DNA of 64,000 nucleotides from Buxus sempervirens (lineage: Eukaryota > Streptophyta > Magnoliopsida > Buxales > Buxaceae), in assembly GCA_947561395.2 (NCBI GenBank), contig OX387195.1, positions 24,319,126 through 24,383,125 on the forward strand, given 5' to 3'. Of the stretch, positions 35,701 to 48,804 are shown piece by piece. The position numbers and the translations under genes were made by a program. The notes beneath the pieces are model-generated. The model saw only the letters and a program-made list of their open reading frames with translations, was not told the origin of the DNA and made no database searches. How positions within the stretch are numbered: position 1 is the first letter of the stretch; every line of letters begins with the position of its first letter.

Positions 35701-38700
35701 GATGCGATGCTGTGAAAAATATTTTTGGCTTTACATGTGGGCCAAGCTGTGGCAAACAATTGAACCTGATGTCCTATTATGTAACTTAGAAATAGACAAG
35801 TTCGTCTATAACTAGGTGCCTGTCATGGGAAAGTCTTTTCAACATGCCCGTGAGGCACTTGCACACCCACGAGTCAGACTGTTAGATTAGAATTAAATCC
35901 AAGCAAACACAAAGACAAGAACACTGGAAAGAAAAAGGAAAGCTTTGTTGATGCAATGAAAGCAATTACAGTGTCCATGTAAAACAACAAGAATGCTAAT
36001 CTAGGCATGCTATAGAGGCAGGTTGGATAACAATTTGACCCTCTCTCTCTCTCGTATATTTTGCTTTGGTGCGTATTAGTTCATTATTAGTACAGTATTA
36101 CTTTTTTCCTTTGCCTTTTGTGTTCCCTTTTTCTTTTTTCCTTTTGCTTTTTTGGAACCAGTCATATTATACGCTCTGACACTAACTTTTGGATTCTTTT
36201 ATATAGGCAGGGGCTAATCCAAATGTTAGTGCAGGTGGAGCAACTCCTTTGCATGTTGCTGCTGATAATGGGAGTGTGGATATTATTAATTGCTTATTGA
36301 AAGCTGGAGCTGATCCCAACCGTGTGGATGAGGTGAGTCTACTGACGAATCTGAGATATTGTCAGGAGTGATGATTTTTGTCTTAGCAAATGAATTCTGT
36401 TGATGTATGTAGTCAAAGTGTCGTTTTTTCTGCAGTTAACTTGGTTATCTCAGCTAATGATCCTATTCTGTTATTCTTGGTTTAATCAAATTCTGCCAAG
36501 GATGGTGTGGCTGTTGTCATTTTGTTTGTTGATTTTTGCTATATTAAGAGGTCAGTGTAGTCATTTATCTGGTATGTGTAGATTCATCAGAGGCAACTAC
36601 ATCAAGATTGTAAACAAGGCTTTACAATTATATATATATTTTTACTCTCACCATATATGAAATTGATTATCAAACCCCATTAATGAAGTATGCCCCCTTA
36701 TTGGAATAAATCATCTCATTTTATGCGTGTAAACTTGTGAAGAATGCAAGATCAATTTATCAGGTGATTCCCTGTAAAGCTGCTGATAGTGGGTCTCATT
36801 TGATGTCATTGATGCTGTTTCCCTCTTCAATTCAACACACTGACAAAAGAAGGAATACTCCAAATGGTTATACCACTCAAACCAAACAACCCAGTTTCCC
36901 AAGAGGTAAACAACTCATCAGTTGAGATGGGGGATGTCCATGAAATGCTGGAGAGGAGGAGGCGGACCTCTCTGAGTTACTTGTTCCACATTTAGGAGTT
37001 TGTCCTGTGTCAGTGAAATGGGCTTCCTGATGTGAAGAAGATGAACAGGAAACCCCTTCTTTCATTTCATGTGGGCCTGGCATCAATGGAATTAGTTATA
37101 TGGTGTACACTCTACAGGTGTGCAGTGTTATTTGAGGCTGACCACAAGTAAACAAACTAAAATCAAATTAAACAACCAAATCCTGAAAAGCATGGTTTCT
37201 TGTTTAAACCAAAACAAAGATATTATGATTACTATTTTGTAAGTTATTATTACTGTTTTATGCATTTATGATTACTTTGCTGTTCATTTTCATGCTTTGG
37301 CCTATTCGTTTCTGTTTTTGTAGATACCACTCTCAATCCAAAACCAAAAAATTTATAATGTCACTAATACTTCGTTAGTTCACTCCGATTTTTCATTGTC
37401 TTGGCTGATAGGTATCAGTTTTGGTAGGATTTGGAACCAGATGTGAAATCAAGATGTAAAACAATGCTTGTGAGTTGAACTTTATTTTTTAGGTCTTTAA
37501 AAATTTTACACTGGTTCTACTGGAGATTTTGTTGAATTGCGTATTGACTGCCAAAAGGGAATGTGAATTATCTTTGTACTTGAGCTATACGGAGCACTTC
37601 ATGTCCTAGGAGATGAACTAATCCAGTCATGATCATGCTGTTAATGTGATATCTATATGTATCTAATGCAATACTACAATGAATTTATTCATATTATTCG
37701 GCCCAATCAACAGATTGTTGTCCCTTTTTTTTCTGTCTGCTATTGTTCATCTAGAAGCAATTAAATTTTTTTTTTGTACCACAGGATGGTCTGAAGCCGA
37801 TACAAGTTGCAGCAGCAAGAGGAAATCATGGAGCTGTTGAGGTTCTTTTTCCCTTGACACCTCCAGTTCAAACAATTCCAGACTGGACTGTTGATGGAAT
37901 CATTGAACATATGCAATCTGAACTAAACAAAGAACAGGTATCTGGTTCATGTTTTCAGTGTTAGGGTAAAGAATAAATTCAGTACGTCTCTCAATGATCC
38001 TGAAGACAAGCATGTGGTGCAAGTTTACCTTTTCCTTTCTTGGGGTGGTATACGCCCATGAAAGCAAATATCATTCTGCATTAGAAATTCTTTTGTATTG
38101 GTACTTATTTGAAGAAGTGATCATAGTGACTATATGACTCAGGCATGTAATTCAGTTGATAAACTATGCTAAATTATTGCAACTCAAGAGCTGTTCCTGG
38201 TTACAGTTCCACTTTGTAATGTCTTACTTGCCAAGATTTGTTTCCAAATTACTTTATTAATTTTGAGGTGCAAACATTGCAGGAACAAATGCGACATTCA
38301 AAGGAAGTTAATGTGCCAAAGCCTGAGAACTTACAGAAACAGGAAATATCTGAGGTGCTACCTGTATCCAATCATTTTGTTCCATTTTTAGAATCTTTAT
38401 TCAGCCTCTGTTGCGTAATATTGAGTCTTGAATTGTGATTCATAATGCTTCCCTTGCTTTTTCCGCTGTCCTCGTTAGTAATTTCCTTCTGTTATAGCGT
38501 ACGTCATAGCTGAGCACCATCCTGTTAACTTGCAAGTCAGATGCAAAATATCTTGCAGTTTCCATGGAAACTTTTTCCCCCTTCTAATTAATGTAGATGT
38601 ATCAAAGTACGCACTATAGCAACCATGCAATACCAATATGACCACAAATCAATTGTGCATTTTCTTGACTAGTTGGTCTGTAGCACAAATCCTTTTCTTC

Positions 38701-41700
38701 TTTTCCCATTCCAACTTGTGAGGAGGAGGGGCACAAATCAATAAATGGTCTGTAGCACAAATCCTTCTCTTCTTTTCTCAATCCAACCTACTAAGTGGGT
38801 TGGTGTAAGTTGGCGGCTGATATAAACTTTGATTGAATCTCTTATTAAATGTATCTTAACCCATTATTGCTGACCCCTACTAGATGGGATAAACAATGAT
38901 GTTGTTGTTTTTGTAAACCTACTTGGAGTGTCCTTTTTCACCAATTTCATCATTATCTTCTATAATGCTAACCTTTCCATCTTTGGCCTTCAATTCAAGC
39001 CAGTCCACCCTTTCTCAGTGGTGTCATTGAAGGTTGTTTAACATTTGCAAATATCGTCATCGCCTCCATTATGACTTTTGCCGAGATACTAAAAATTATT
39101 GCTTCAATTGTAACTCCTAGCTCCAATCCTCACTATCTGCTTATCTGTTCTTACTAAATTTGCATTCAATATATTTCATGTCAGGCATATTGGACATCAT
39201 GAGTGTTGTTTCTTTTTAATGAGCATTTATTTTTGTGTTATATAATTTCTCTTTTCATTTGAACAGCGTATAAATCTCTTAATTTTTTGATACAGGTTAA
39301 TTGTGTAACCTTAGATATACTTTATATATATTTATTGCTCTATTCCTTGTTATCTTAGATATAAAACTCCATCCTGTTTGTAATTTGAAGAATCTTTTTA
39401 CATTTAAACAACTATATTTGATTGTAACCGGTGCTTCAAAATTTTTAATAACTCTCAGGTCACACCTGAAGCTAAAGCTAATGCTCTGGAGGCGAAATCG
39501 AGAGGAGAAGATGCTTTCAAGAGGAAGGACTATCTTATGGCTGTCAATGCATATACACAGGTAATTTATCTACCTCATGATGATAATCATCGCTCTATCC
39601 ATAGACATTTTTATTAAGAAAACTTGTTGGAATAGTTTTACTTTTTTGAATTTCCAATGTATCCTGAAGCAAACATGAAATGATGCATCTTGAACAAAAT
39701 AATTCTATGACGCAGAGTTGCATTTCCATGATGTATGAATACCAAGGAGATTACGACAAAACTCGACAGAAAAATAGGTTATGGAAGTATACTAAACAGC
39801 CAGTTACTGGATGTTGCATATTGAGACAATCTTTGTTTAATTATAAAATCTGCAACAAATAGGTGCCCAGTTCTATGAACATATTAAAATCTAGATTGCA
39901 ATCTTACTTTTATTATCTTAAAATAATCAGTTCAATTGAGAATGAAAAAGTTTCTGGAGTGTGTTCTGCAGTATTATGATTGAATGCTTGTAGTGAAGAA
40001 CAGTTTCGAATATATCAGCCAATGATGTGCTAAGAAAGTCACTCAAGAGCAATCATTCATGATAGAATTTAGAGAAGATATGCTATTAATGTCAGAAACT
40101 TCTATAGCCATGATATGAATCAGAGAATGGCAAGTATATAAAGAATCAGATAGAGCGATAATAGCACGGATAAATTACTAGGCCCAATGTTTATAAAATT
40201 TTAAAAGAGATTTGAAGATGAAAAATTAACTGATGATATATTCCATAGAAGATATGAGGGGGAAATGGGGAGAAAAAGGGAAAAAAGTTGCAATGATGTT
40301 TGAGCTGGTGAAGGACGACAGATTATTTATTATGTAATATATCAAAGGAACCACTGAAACTCTAAAGCAAAGAACATTTTCAAGCTATTGGCTGACTATG
40401 AGGAAGCTAACCTTTTAGCAAAGCAATTGCCTTTTTTCTTTGAATTGTCTGTTTTGTTGGACATTATGGTTCACTATTATGTTAGTCTAGATTGAGAAAG
40501 AGAAACCTTTAAAATTTAAAAGGCCAATACAGTTTCTGGGAAATTAAAAATAAAAAAGGGAAGAAAGACTTGATGAAATGCCAGTATTGTGTTGATAGAT
40601 TTAAAGTGCAACAGTAGTCACTTGAAAATCAATTAAAGTACTAACAGAAGATAATCCATGAAACTATAGATTTTAAATGAAATCTAAAAATTATGAAAAA
40701 GGACATTTACAATATTATCACTAATCAGTGATTAATTTTTGCAGAAAATCCAGAATTTGATTAATTAGAATAAATCAATATAAACTCAGATAAGTGAAAA
40801 TAGGATTTTTCTACATGCTTACAAGCTGCAACTATGACAAGGTTCCTATAACACAGACTTCAAAGAGAACAATTATGTTTAGATATATATCTTATGCTTT
40901 CTTGACTGAACTCTGTAAGTCAGAAAGCAACCTGATAACGAAGATTGCTAAGCAATTCAATATCTGTAACAAGAGAATTATAATGCAAATAAAAGCATAA
41001 TTGAACTTTAAAATAAAGAGAGACTTTGGAACTCCCAGGACCTGTGATTGGTTGAATTTGGTGCATTATGAAGGTATGTGTGATTTGTAGAGAATTTTGG
41101 AAGTATGTGGTAAAGACACAAATAATCAAGGGTTATTGCCACCCACGCAAGATGTGGGTTTGTAGAAGAAAATGGAATGCTGAAAATTTTATGTTGCTTA
41201 AAAATTTTTTCATGTGCTCAGAATTTTTTGTCTTACAAAGAAGGTCTGAGGTTTATATAGAGAGGAAAAGGTGTGTAAATTAGCAAAGAATCTTACCTTG
41301 AGCTTGATTGAGGAGGGATGCTTTGCATGCTGTTGATGCTGAAATTTCTTTAGAAAAGTGCCTTATTTGCTCAAAATCAGACTTGTTGAGGATGTCGAGA
41401 TAGATTGTTGAGGATCTTGGTAGACGTGTGTGTGTGTGTAGACAGATACTGCATAATGAAGGTCCAAATGGGAACTCTTCAATCATGCCAGCCTCCCTCA
41501 TTGCACGACTTTGTTACATGAGAAAGGGAAGGAAGGTGGGTCATTCCCCCTCCCCCTCGTTGCACGAATCTGTCTCCTTCCCCCGGAGAGTCTCCCTGCA
41601 TTGAACACATCTTCCCACATTTATTTTCTGAATGGAACACACCAAGTTTTCCAGGAATTCCTCAGATGTGGTTGCCAAAATAGAAGTGTTTTCTTTTTCG

Positions 41701-42751
41701 TTATTGAATTATCCTGTGGTTATTGAATTACAGGCTATTGATCTGAACCCTGCCGATGCTACCTTACTCTCCAATAGAAGCTTATGTTGGATCCGACTTG
41801 GACAAGCTGATCATGCCTTAACTGATGCAAAGGCCTGCAGATCACTGAGGCCGGATTGGCCAAAAGCCTGCTACAGGGAAGGTGCAGCATTACGTTTACT
41901 ACAAGTATGGATCTGGATCTTCTCATTAACTTTTAGCCTCAATTTGAAATATGATTTCTCTCATCGGAGATTGTGCATTTTGCTTGCCCCTTCCATTGCA
42001 GAGGTTTGATGAAGCAGCCAATGCTTTTTATGAGGGTGTAAAGCTTGACCCTGAAAATAAGGAGCTTGTAAATGCCTTCAGGTTATAATCTAATGCGCTT
42101 CCTTTTTTGGCTGTTCTTTTTCAGATTTGTACAGTTTCAGGATAAGTGAACCAGTTGCCATTCTGTTTAAACCTACAAATGGTTTTCAAATTCGATATGG
42201 GCATATGTTACCCCAGAGAATACAAGGGATTACCTATTATATCTCTTTATGGTTTCACAGTGCCCTACATGTATTCTCATGTATAAATCCGGGACGCATA
42301 CTTCTCATACCAAGGCCTACTCTCCACACACGAGATACATGACGCATTATGCTAAAATGCATGCACAAAGAGACCGATTTCCTCATATGTTGTCCGTATG
42401 ATTAATTATTCATATCGGTGCATGAAATGTGCCTGCATGTTATTGATAAAATCTCATATTATTTTTTAAAGTCACCTTTTCTCAATGAAAACGAGTGCCT
42501 AGACTTGATGGGTATAACCTGGAAGTCAACCGAGAATGCTGTGGGGCTCGGATCATTTAATCCGAGCCAACTGAGTGATTTGCTCAGAAATGAAAGAACT
42601 TTACCCTTTGAAACAAATCTAAACTTACTAGTAGAAAAAGTTCAACATCTCAAAATCTCTGTTGCTTGCCTTCTAAAACCTGTTTCATCATTCTTACAGG
42701 GAAGCAGTTGAAGCGGGGAGAAAATTTCATGGCTCAGAACAGCAGAAGTAA
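29768..42751 (+). CDS. TPR10: Ankyrin-repeat plus TPR co-chaperone-like protein (TPR10-like), 459 aa
   Basis: Thirteen exons join in frame: 29768-29798, 29910-29972, 30092-30262, 31158-31289, 33466-33605, 34189-34275, 36207-36332, 37785-37937, 38283-38354, 39459-39560, 41734-41904, 42002-42081, 42700-42751. Residues about 54-262 form six or so ankyrin repeats ([100 protein letters not shown]). Residues about 326-445 form three TPR motifs with carboxylate-clamp residues: Asn in LLSNRSLCW and Lys/Arg in [10 protein letters not shown]. That layout predicts binding to the EEVD tails of HSP90/HSP70, as proposed for Arabidopsis At3g04710 (456 aa as I recall it). It is probably cytosolic. Introns are large (up to 2.2 kb) but every exon is open. 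Confidence 0.95.
32803..32888 (+). repeat. Intronic repeat, copy 1 (TPR10 intron 4)
   Basis: GAGTATAATG, GGTCATGCAAATAATTTCTT and AATTCTTGAAAGATGAATGA match the copy at 35209-35313 in intron 6 of the same gene. That copy has a short internal duplication. Confidence 0.7.
35209..35313 (+). repeat. Intronic repeat, copy 2 (TPR10 intron 6)
   Basis: Same words in the same order as 32803-32888 and the same orientation. AATAATTTCTT occurs twice here, separated by CCACTTGAA. Confidence 0.7.
38674..38915 (+). mobile_element. Au-like SINE with adjacent direct repeat in TPR10 intron 9
   Basis: The 3' part (CTGACCCCTACTAGATGGGA, then GATGTTGTTGTTTTTG) resembles the end of plant Au SINEs. Just upstream, TGGTCTGTAGCACAAATCCT occurs at about 38674 and 38748, a 75-bp direct repeat. 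The family call is by remembered consensus. Confidence 0.45.
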
Positions 42752-43926
42752 AGGGATTAGCAAGCTTCAGGGAGCAGACCGATTTTGGTACGGATTGAGG
42801 GCTCGGCATTTTTGGTCCCATGTGAAATATCGTATCATTGAATTAATCATCTTGTTTCATGTATTTAAAGTATAATTAATACCACTTCAAAGTCTTTAGA
42901 GGCGTGTACAGATATATCAAGTGGCTTTGTTTTACTTCGTTACACTAATAATTAGAATCTATATTTTTTTTCCCTTCATTTGTTGATTTTTAAGTTTAGG
43001 AGATAGAAGCACGTTCTTCTTTCGGGAAAGGAGGATTAGGGAAATCCTATTGATTGAAGCTTTCTCCAAACCTCTGGGAAAAGCATGAAAAAAAAAAAGG
43101 CTCGAATGGTACGATCCATCTGTCGCCCTAGAATGAAAGGAGTGATCTTGTAGTTCTTAGTCTATGAAGATGCGTTGTTAGGTGTTCCATTTGATTTTCC
43201 CATTAAGACCGAATCTAGCCGAGTTTACTAAGTAGTGGCAAGAACAGTGCTGCGGCTTAAGGATAATGAAATGTCATGTCAAAGAGAAAAACCGAAAGAA
43301 AAAGATAATAAAAGAAATAGGTTTTCAAACCACAAGTCTCGTTTAATAACAAAATCTCTGAAAAGCTGGATTTAAGATTAGTTTTTAGGGTTTTTGCCAT
43401 CCTAATTCCTAATCGTAGAAAACGATCCTCAAGATTTACGCTAAGTGATGTTCGTGATGCGGATCATGTTTTTTTTTTTTTTTTGAAACTCAGGGTTTCA
43501 GGTCCGCTTACGCTCAATCTACTAATCCCTAAGGTCCATGCAAAACTCTGCAATCCACATGGTCCGGTTAAGTCCAAGGCCCATACACTTTATGCAAGTC
43601 TTTCTTTACTTCTACCATGATGAACTTCTAGTGTTGTGTTTGAGTCTTCTGATCATTTCATGGTCTAACCCCATATATTAATAAACAACAAGTATATGGT
43701 TTAATGAAATAAAGAAAACCTTGGATAGAGTGAAGAAAGGAGGGACTCCGGAAACATTCAAATAGGAGCACTTCTGAGATGGAAAACCGGAATTACACAA
43801 TCCCATAGAACCATCCAAATTGTCGTCGCACTCACTGCAACAGAATGAGTGTCCAAGGCCATTGATGAGAAAATAAAAAGATTTCATACCCACATGACAG
43901 AAAATTATGCTCTCATTGTAAAACAG
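42752..43926. other. Convergent spacer between TPR10 and PFD4 copy 1
   Basis: Contains the 3' flank of TPR10, the probable plastid insert and, from 43702, the start of the duplicated PFD4 segment. No further gene is supported. Confidence 0.55.
43011..43220. other. Probable plastid DNA insert (NUPT) in the TPR10 3' flank
   Basis: TTCTTTCGGGAAAGGAGGAT, AGGGAAATCCTATTGATTG, GGCTCGAATGGTACGATCC, GAATGAAAGGAGTGATCTT and GATGCGTTGTTAGGTG resemble the conserved spacer of the plastid inverted repeat near trnV/rrn16, as I remember it. Several differences look like C-to-T or G-to-A changes, as expected for an aged, methylated nuclear copy. It carries no gene. Recognition is from memory and needs alignment. 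Confidence 0.6.
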
Positions 43927-46900
43927 TCATTCCTCTTCCAAATTGATGGAGTCATTGAATTTCATATACAAAATCTTCTTTAACTCGGCCATCTGTGCAA
44001 TAATGGAATCCTTCTCCTCTTCTAGTTTCTCCAAGTTTTTACTAGTTACTTCTTTCATCTGCTCTATCCTGCTCTCAACTTCTTCCTTGGGCATTTGAGC
44101 AAAAACCTCACCTATCTGAAAGCGCAACACTTCCTCATCTGTCAGAATCAACTCATTGCTTGCATCCTCCAGGTTATCATTTGTTTCCTGAAAAACATAG
44201 AACATTTAATTGAAAAAAAGAAAAAAAAAGGGCAAAAGAATGCATCTGGAGAACATGAAAGGACCTTGGTTAGATAAACACAATCAGGCAACATCAAACG
44301 ACACAAGTAGTGCCGTATATTCTCATATTCTCAAAGCAAAACAAATTTGATACTTTCATGACAATAAGTAAATAACAACAAAGACCTAAAGCAATGAAAG
44401 AGCATTGAAAAGCAAACAAAGAGAGAGAGACCAAAAAATAATGGTTGTGACTCGTATAATCCAGAACTCCAGTGTAGATTAAAAAGCAGCTATGAATAAG
44501 ATAACAATAATATGTTGCAAGCAACATATCTCAGGTAACTAAAAATCAACCACTTCATACGAACAGATATACACCCACAGCCATTGTTTTTTCCCAAGTG
44601 ATACAGTTAAAAATTAATTGGCATATAAAAGATAACCACAGGATCACTAGATAACGTGAATATTTGCTTTCCATAAAGCCCTTTTCCTTTTTCCCCAATT
44701 GATCCTTTAATGGTAGTGATCGTAGCACAGAAAAATGTAATGTAGTTTATTGAAGGTAGTATTTGCAGTTTATTGAACTGACTTCGGTTATCTTTACTTT
44801 TGAATTCATCTCCCCATACTCTTCTCCTATACTGCTGATCCAGGTATTTATACATTCAAATACTTATGTCAATGAATATCGCTGAAAAAGCTTTCTACTT
44901 TTCAAAAGCTTCTTTTAAAGTTCATTTAATCACAGAGAATATTTTTAATGTCTACTTGTTCTATTACATATCATTGTTTGCTATTTACCTAACCTTTTCA
45001 GCATTAAAACTCAGAGCATAACAGATGGATCTATTGAGCCATTGACATCAAATCAAGGTAATGGGAACCTATATGAAAAAAAAAAACATACCTTCATCTA
45101 GTGTAAAACACGAGAACATAAAAAATAATATATACACGATAAGCCATTTGCTTTACATACTTCAACAATCCTTTAAAAAACCAAAAAAACAAATTCCAAG
45201 TGCTGGATATCTAATAAACTGCAATAATTGAACCTGAAAAGCAAGAAATGGAGAACAATTGGCATTGATCCTTTTGTTGTATGATCACATACACAGAAAT
45301 ATTTCTCCAAAACAATACCTATTTTCATTGTCCATGGTAAATAAGAAATAACACAAGAAAAATACTTTAATTTATTTAATATAGAAAAGGTGAACTTGGC
45401 ATTACTCTCGTAAACCAACAAACAAAAGCCTCATTCCTTATTTCCCCTGCAGAAACATAATATGAAGCAATTTCTCTTAAGGTAGAAATGTTCCCCAAGG
45501 AGGATCTGGAAGAAAATATTTGCTTCAGAAAAAAAGTATGCCAAAAAGTCATTCAGATAACCCTTGAAGCTGAATCCCAACAAGAGGATGAAGGTATCCA
45601 TAACTGACTTGAGCATTGTTAAATAGTTCATGTCCAGTTCTTGGCTAAACTAGGGTAGATGTTGTCAGAAGACCAATAAAAAGGTGGGAAGGATTAGAAT
45701 TTCCTTAAGTAACCAAAGAACAATTACAGACGAATGAAAAATGGAATTTGTGCATAATATGCGAAAGTTTCTTGCAGAACAGTAAAGATCTACTGTAACT
45801 TATTTAACAAACAGCCAGAAGCAAGTACGCAAAACAACCGCTAATCAGATGGACAACTTGCGGATTAAGGAAGCAACACAAAATCATCAAGGATTGCTCA
45901 GCTTGACTACTTTTCATATATTGGACAAACTGCACTTACCAGGGGTGAGCGCAAGTTTTGTTTAATGAAAAACCATTGAGTTCAACGATTCATAAGATCA
46001 ACTAATTCATCCTTTGGGACACATCCCACTACTATTTCCATCAATCCGTCCACAGATCCAAAATCAGAAGTTGATAAGTGCAATAGTCCTTGCACACCCC
46101 ATTCACCCATTCATTGAATTATACCTAAGTGTATTAAAATCCAGTAAAATGAACTTAAAAAAGACAGGAATACAACGTGTGCCTCCACACTGTGGTAACC
46201 CAAACATGGAACTCTCACTATCGAAATCAAATCAAAATCGAGCATCAAAAGCTGAATTCCTAATCATATTTCATCAGCACAAAATATCCTAATCTGCAAC
46301 TTCTATTGCTTAATCTGAATTCTCAAACCACAAGCATCTAAAGTGTGTTACGCTAGAAATTTCATCAATATTTATTCAGATAAATCCATACTAGTAAAGA
46401 ATGCACCCATCAGATTTCGAGAAAATAAGGAGGGTTCAAATCATCAAACATAACCACCTATCCCGAAAAGATTTTAGAAACAAAGTTTCACCAAAGACCA
46501 AAACAAGAGAGCTGATGGTTAACTACCTTAGCGATCCTGATCTCGTCTTCGAGCTCATGAAACCTGTTGTTTAATCTTCCAAATTTGTTGATATTCTGCT
46601 GATCCTCCCATGTCACCTCCGTCTCCGATCCTCCGCCCTTAAAATCGATTCAAGACATTTCATTTTCCCATAAATGAGTAAAATTAAAAAGATTTCTTAC
46701 GTAATGAGATGAAGAGAACTAGGGTTTTAAGTTTCTACCTGTTGCATTCTTATTTTTCCTTTTTTGTCTCGAAGAGGTCGAGAGAAGCTACCGCAGTTTC
46801 TAAGGTTCTCTTTAGTTTTCTCAACGAGGCCTCTTGACCGTTCCTACTTCCGATGCAACTATAAGAACCCTCGAGGTGCAGTGTGACATCGCAGAGCCAT

Positions 46901-47010
46901 ATTTTGTTTGTTTTTTCATCGATATTCTTATGTTATTTTATATTTGTATTTATATCATCTTGTTTTTATATTTATATTTATATCTTTTATTTTATATAAT
47001 TGTTGCAATT
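43702..47010. repeat. PFD4 segmental duplication, copy 1 (3.3 kb)
   Basis: From TAATGAAATAAAGAAAACC at 43702 to the ATATAATTGTTGCA region near 47007 this sequence is collinear with 51861-57123, through exons, introns and flanks. It lacks the three insertions present in copy 2, and each insertion point is intact here. Confidence 0.9.
43927..46747 (-). CDS. PFD4: Prefoldin subunit 4, copy 1 (126 aa)
   Basis: Three exons: 46739-46747 (MQQ), 46527-46637 and 43927-44187. The product is a beta-type prefoldin subunit, part of the hexameric chaperone that hands actin and tubulin to CCT. It starts [20 protein letters not shown] after MQQ and has two coiled-coil arms ([16 protein letters not shown] and [20 protein letters not shown]) around the beta-hairpin region [18 protein letters not shown]. 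Length is close to the usual ~129 aa. Compared with copy 2 it has KFGRL (copy 2 KFERL), MPKEE (MPREE), DSIIAQ (DSITAQ) and KKILYMKF (KKSLYAKF). From memory, G, K and I match the usual plant sequence better, while M in YMKF is unusual. The frame is fully open. Confidence 0.95.
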
Positions 47011-47125
47011 ATCATGTTAAATAGACCATTATTGTGTTAAACGGGTCATTATCAGGTTGAACGGATAATTATCGGATTAAACAGATCATTATTGAGTTTA
47101 ATGGATCATTATTGGGTTAGATTCG
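47005..47125 (+). repeat. Degenerate ~22-bp tandem repeat at duplication edge
   Basis: About five copies of a unit like GTTAAACGGGTCATTATC occur in tandem (ATTATCATGTTAAATAGACC, TTGTGTTAAACGGGTC, AGGTTGAACGGATAA, GGATTAAACAGATC, GAGTTTAATGGATC). They begin where similarity between the PFD4 copies ends. Confidence 0.6.
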
Positions 47126-48743
47126 AGTTGACTCGAATACAAATGGGTTCTTAAATCCCCAACTTGAAACCGACCCAAATATTACACAAGTCAACCTGAA
47201 CCCATTTACTCGGTTGGATTGTACATGATGGATCAATTTTTTCCCGATCTAGTTTTGTGCCGAGAGTTTTAGAAGCAAGAAAGCAAATTTATGATTAAAG
47301 TGAGAAGCAACATTTCTATGCTTCTTTTGAAAAGCAATGAAATTGCTTTTTTACTTACTAGTTAGCCCCCCACGTGCTACGCACGTGGAGGGCCTTTGAA
47401 TAAAACAAAAAAAGAAAAAAAAACTTTTTAAAGATTTATAGAAAAGAGTCAAAATTGGTTAAATTAACTTTCTAATGGTTTCTTTAGGTATGAAACTTAA
47501 TAAATCTACTTTTAAAATAAAGTGCATGCTCAAACAATAAGAAACAATTATGAAAAATTAATATGTGAAATACTAATGAAACAAAATATATGGGAATTGG
47601 GATATTTAAATATAAGGCATTTAAAAGTAAAAATCCATTGTAATAGGATCATAATATGCAAGAGCTCTGATCAAAACTTTTCCTTAGGCATCAACTTCAT
47701 GTAGGTGCATCTTGTAGATATTTCCTTACAATTCGGCCCATACATATCCATGCAAATATCCAATAAAGGCCCAACAAATAGCCTATAGGTCTAAACTATT
47801 TTTCTTGAATATGGATATTGTATACCCATCATGCTACCATCACGAACAAGAATGTAAACTCATCATAAGCTTCACTAAGAGGACCTAGTCGAGACCAACT
47901 TTTCTTTGAACAGATATTTTAATTTATCTTGACAATTTGTTGATAGTAATATTTGTGGCTTCAAATATATTAATCACCAGCCAAGTTAACCAAACACCTA
48001 ACCCCCTTAGCTCAAATATATTAATCAAAATTTAAGTTATTCAGATATATCTATGCCATGGGATAACGTTAGTTTGTATATGCATAGGATCTCATATAAA
48101 GGTTTCACCTATTCAATGGCATAGACGAAATTTGGTCAATACATGCTGTTAACATCGCAAAATAGAGAGTATAAGTTATTTGGATATATCTATCCCAATG
48201 GATTTTATTACTTTTCATATACACAGGATCTCACATAAAGGCATGATTTTTATAATGGCATAGGCAAAATTTAATGATCAACCCATCACACTAGCATCAC
48301 AAAATGGATTTCATCATCATCATGGTCAACCACACAAACACATTTTCAAGATCCCGGCCAAAGAACTACTATAACAGTCATGAAAATTGGTTTATTTATT
48401 TTATTTATTATTTAAGTCCACAAAACTAATTAGAAAAAGAATGAGGTTACCAAAAGTATGGTTGTTCATTGGATAGTCTCCAACCAGTCTGCAAGAGCTG
48501 CTAAGGAAGGTTGTGCTTGTTGAAAAATGACCAAAGTTGTTGATTAAGAACCTTGAGTGGACCCAACCTACCTATTTAAATATAACTCATGATTTTTTCA
48601 GAGCTAATAATGAAATAAATTGTATAATACAAAGTTATGTTGCATGATTTTGAAATGAATCACCATTCACCAGTACTCACAAGGAATCTGCTAGCTCCCA
48701 TACAGAAAAGGGAAGATGAAATGAGCACATAACCTAAATATAT

Positions 48744-48747
<4 letters not shown>

Positions 48748-48802
<55 letters not shown>
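48748..48802. repeat. (GA)n microsatellite
   Basis: A run of about 27 GA units inside the Helitron. Confidence 0.95.
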
Positions 48803-48804
<2 letters not shown>

